DNA of 64,000 nt, from contig CALBDS010000001.1 in the NCBI GenBank assembly GCA_937927415.1, forward strand, positions 1 through 64,000, in the 5' to 3' direction. Positions 61,658-64,000 of the stretch are shown here, in pieces. Position 1 is the first letter of the stretch. Every line of letters starts with the position of its first letter. Position numbers and translations under genes: made by a program. Source of the stretch: an uncultured Rhodospirillaceae bacterium (lineage in GTDB: Bacteria; Pseudomonadota; Alphaproteobacteria; Azospirillales; Azospirillaceae). The notes beneath the pieces were generated by a model. The model made no database searches, was not told where the DNA came from, and worked only from the letters and a program-made list of their open reading frames with translations.

Positions 61658-64000
61658 ATGCCGGGTCTGGGCGCCATCGCGTTCGCCGCTCCGTGGGTGC
61701 TTGCCGCGCTGGTGGTCCTGCCGGTGGTGTGGTGGCTGCTGCGCGTCACCCCCCCGGCCCCCCGGCGCGAACGCTTCCCCGCCATCCGCCTTCTGCAAGG
61801 GCTGATCGCGCGGGAGGAAACGCCGGCCCGCACGCCGTGGTGGCTGTTGCTGCTGCGGCTGGTCATCGCCGCCCTCATCATCATCGCCCTGTCGGGGCCG
61901 CTGCTGAATCCACAAACGGCGCTGCCGGGGCGCGGGCCGCTCATTCTGGTGGTTGATAACGGCTGGGCGGCGGGACGTGACTGGGCCGCGCGGCAGCAGG
62001 CGATGGACGAGGCGCTGAAGCTGGCCGAACGGGCCGAGCGCCCGGTGATCCTGCTGCCCACCGCCCGTCCGCCGGGCAACGGCGCCGTGGCCGCCACCGC
62101 CCCGCTGCCGCCGGTGGAGGCGCGGCGAGCGGTGCAGGGGCTGGAGCCGCAGCCCTGGCCCACCGACCGCGCCGCGGCGGCGGACGCGGTGAAGAAACTG
62201 ACCATCACCAGCACCGCCCATTCGGTGTGGCTGGCCGACGGGCTGGGCGACAGCGCCGTTTCCCCCCTTGCCGCCGCCCTGCAGCGCCTGGGATCGGTGG
62301 AGGTGCGCGAGGACGGGGCCAGCCGCCCCGCCCATCTGCTGCTGCCCCCGGCGGCGGAGGGATCGGGGCTGGTGGCGCGGGTGGTGCGGGCGGACGGCAC
62401 CCGCCCCGATCCGGTCACCGTGCGCCTGACCGCCGGCGACGGGCGGCTGCTGGCCCGCGAAACCGTGCCGTTCCAGCCCGGTGAAACCACCCGCGCCGTG
62501 CGGCTGGAGGTGCCCACCGAGCTGCGCAACGAGGCCGCCGCCCTGCGGGTGGAGGGGGACGGCACCGCCGCCGCCACCGTCCTGTTGGATGAACGCTGGC
62601 GCCGCCGCCCGGTGGGGCTGGTGTCCGGGCGCGGCGAGGGACGCTCGCAGCCGCTGCTGTCCGACCTGCATTACCTGAACCGCGCGCTGGAGCCGTACAA
62701 CGAGGTCCGCCGCGGCGCCATCGCCGATCTGCTGCACCGGGATCTGGCGGTGCTGATCCTGTCCGACATCGGCACCCTGACCGGGGACGAGGCCCGCATC
62801 ACCGGCGACTGGGTGAAAAAGGGCGGGGTTCTGCTGCGCTTTGCCGGGCCGCGGCTGGCCCAGCATTCGGCCACGGATTCCGACGGGCTGGTGCCGGTGC
62901 GGCTGCGCGCCGGGGATCGCAGTCTGGGCGGGGCGCTGTCGTGGTCGGAACCGGCGCGGCTCCAGCCCTTCGACGAGAAAAGCCCGTTCCGCGGCCTGAC
63001 CGTTCCCCCCGACGTGACGGTGCAGCGGCAGGTGCTGGCCGAACCCTCCCCCGATCTGGCTGACCGCACCTGGGCGCGGCTGGCCGACGGCACGCCGCTG
63101 GTGACGGCGGAAAAGCGCGGCGACGGCTGGATCGTGCTGGTCCACACCACGGCGGCCCCCGAATGGTCCAACCTGCCGCTGTCCGGCCTGTTCGTGGATA
63201 TGCTGCGGCGGCTGGCGGCCCTGTCGGGCGGCATCGCCGGGGCCGATGGGGCCGACACGCTCGACCCGCTGGAACTGCTGGACGGGCGCGGGCGGCTGGT
63301 GCCGCCGCCCTCCACCGCCCTGCCCCTGCCCACGGCGGAATTCGGCCCCACGGCCATCGGCCCGCGCCATCCCCCCGGTTTCTACGGCACCGAGGACGCG
63401 CGGCGCGCGCTCAACCTCTCCACCCTGGTCACCCGCATCGAGCCGTTCCCCACCCTGCCCCCCGGTGTTGCCCGCACCGGCTATGGCCCGCGGGGCGAGG
63501 TCAGCCTGAAACCGCTGCTGCTGGCCGGGGCGCTGGGGCTGCTGCTGCTGGATTTGCTGATCGCGCTGGCTCTGCGCGGCCTGCTGCGTGTTCGGCGGGC
63601 GGCGGCGGCGCTGCTGGTGCTTGGTGTGCTGGCGGGCCTGGACGGGCGCCCGGCCCGGGCCGACGACGCCCAGGCGGTGAAGGTCACGGCGGAAACCTAC
63701 CTCGCCTATCTCGTCACCGGCGACCGGGGGGTGGACGATTCCTCCCGCGCCGGGCTGGAGGGGCTGGTGGAAATGCTGGGCCGCCGCACGGCGGTGGAAG
63801 CCCAGGGCGTCATGGCGCTGGATCCCGAGCGGGACGAGCTGGCCTTCTACCCCCTGCTCTACTGGGCGGTGACGCCGACTCAGCCGCCGCTGTCCGACAC
63901 CGCCAAGGAGCGGCTGAACCGCTACATGCGCAACGGCGGCGTCATCCTGATCGACACCCGCGACCAGAACACCGCCCTGGCGCCGGGGGCGGGATCGGGC
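61658..64000 (+). CDS. BatA-like / DUF4159 membrane protein, incomplete at window end
   Basis: The reading frame stays open for 781 codons to the window edge. An N-terminal double membrane segment (BatA type, WVLAALVVLPVVWWLLRVTPP and WWLLLLRLVIAALIIIALSGPLL) is followed by a VWA-like region (LILVVDNGWAAGRDWAARQ) and an extended Ig-like and regulatory middle. Another membrane helix lies near residue 610-640, and then a DUF4159 domain (AETYLAYLVTGDRGVDDSSRAGLEGLVEML, NRYMRNGGVILIDTRDQ) truncated by the edge. It starts at ATG 61658 behind an AAGG site. The third member of the MoxR cluster; an inner-membrane periplasm-facing component is inferred. The 3' end is outside the window. Confidence 0.9.
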   Translation, partial: MPGLGAIAFAAPWVLAALVVLPVVWWLLRVTPPAPRRERFPAIRLLQGLIAREETPARTPWWLLLLRLVIAALIIIALSGPLLNPQTALPGRGPLILVVDNGWAAGRDWAARQQAMDEALKLAERAERPVILLPTARPPGNGAVAATAPLPPVEARRAVQGLEPQPWPTDRAAAADAVKKLTITSTAHSVWLADGLGDSAVSPLAAALQRLGSVEVREDGASRPAHLLLPPAAEGSGLVARVVRADGTRPDPVTVRLTAGDGRLLARETVPFQPGETTRAVRLEVPTELRNEAAALRVEGDGTAAATVLLDERWRRRPVGLVSGRGEGRSQPLLSDLHYLNRALEPYNEVRRGAIADLLHRDLAVLILSDIGTLTGDEARITGDWVKKGGVLLRFAGPRLAQHSATDSDGLVPVRLRAGDRSLGGALSWSEPARLQPFDEKSPFRGLTVPPDVTVQRQVLAEPSPDLADRTWARLADGTPLVTAEKRGDGWIVLVHTTAAPEWSNLPLSGLFVDMLRRLAALSGGIAGADGADTLDPLELLDGRGRLVPPPSTALPLPTAEFGPTAIGPRHPPGFYGTEDARRALNLSTLVTRIEPFPTLPPGVARTGYGPRGEVSLKPLLLAGALGLLLLDLLIALALRGLLRVRRAAAALLVLGVLAGLDGRPARADDAQAVKVTAETYLAYLVTGDRGVDDSSRAGLEGLVEMLGRRTAVEAQGVMALDPERDELAFYPLLYWAVTPTQPPLSDTAKERLNRYMRNGGVILIDTRDQNTALAPGAGSG

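Noticed and set aside
59641..62577. 978-codon open frame on the minus strand opposite moxR and DUF58
   Set aside because: Shadow frame: translation rich in Arg, Gly, His and Gln, no motif, and no ribosome site. The plus-strand genes are well supported.

Overview
The window is chromosomal DNA of a GC-rich alphaproteobacterium, most likely a Rhodospirillales/Azospirillales member (Azospirillum-like). The evidence is a CtrA-type cell-cycle regulator divergent from fliI-fliJ, an alphaproteobacterial petABC bc1 operon, class I PHA synthase, uptake-hydrogenase (hup/hyp) maturation genes in the rhizobial/azospirillal order, and strong G/C bias at third codon positions. Most of it is ordinary housekeeping sequence. 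There is no phage, insertion sequence or CRISPR array.

Layout. 0-8 kb: cytosolic phospholipase C-like phosphoesterase, small lipoprotein, phaC, OmpA-like protein, gamma carbonic anhydrase-like protein, argC, and the rplM-rpsI operon with a readable promoter. 8-21 kb: thioesterase, a soluble four-PAS histidine kinase, enoyl-CoA hydratase/CoA-binding protein/metY, a SPOR protein, two MFS transporters, cutA, a large membrane hybrid kinase and tRNA-Ser(UGA). 21-26 kb: ctrA, fliI-fliJ and a chemoreceptor. 25.8-33.1 kb: a tight eight-gene hydrogenase maturation operon (hupF-like, rubredoxin-HybE fusion, hupK, hypA, hypB, hypF, hypC, hypE) behind an FNR/FixK-like box. It has no hypD and no structural hydrogenase genes. 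33.2-36.2 kb: three orphan genes (88-aa protein, 162-aa protein, PAS-LuxR regulator) beside an approximately 0.8-kb gene-free segment whose core is strikingly AT-rich.

36.2-52.9 kb: S41 peptidase, dnaB, alr, an MlaE/MlaF ABC pair, a Nudix gene and map, radA, cvpA, purF, an SDR, a DUF924 protein, petABC, trmL and hemF. 53-57 kb: a four-gene overlapping operon encoding a HAD-UbiA fusion, GtrA, DprE1-like oxidase and DprE2-like reductase. This is the gene set that makes polyprenylphosphoryl-D-arabinofuranose in mycobacteria, and it is the most interesting locus in the window. 57-64 kb: CCA-adding enzyme, CoA-type Nudix hydrolase, DUF1285 protein, then a MoxR/DUF58/BatA-DUF4159 cluster that runs off the right edge.

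The best discovery candidates are the arabinosyl-lipid donor operon without a linked arabinosyltransferase, the split hydrogenase maturation locus with its rubredoxin-HybE fusion and degenerate large-subunit paralogue HupK, and the unexplained regulator/162-aa pair next to the AT-rich island. Start sites were chosen by hand from Shine-Dalgarno sequences, gene overlaps and family lengths. Function calls rest on recognised motifs, not on database searches.
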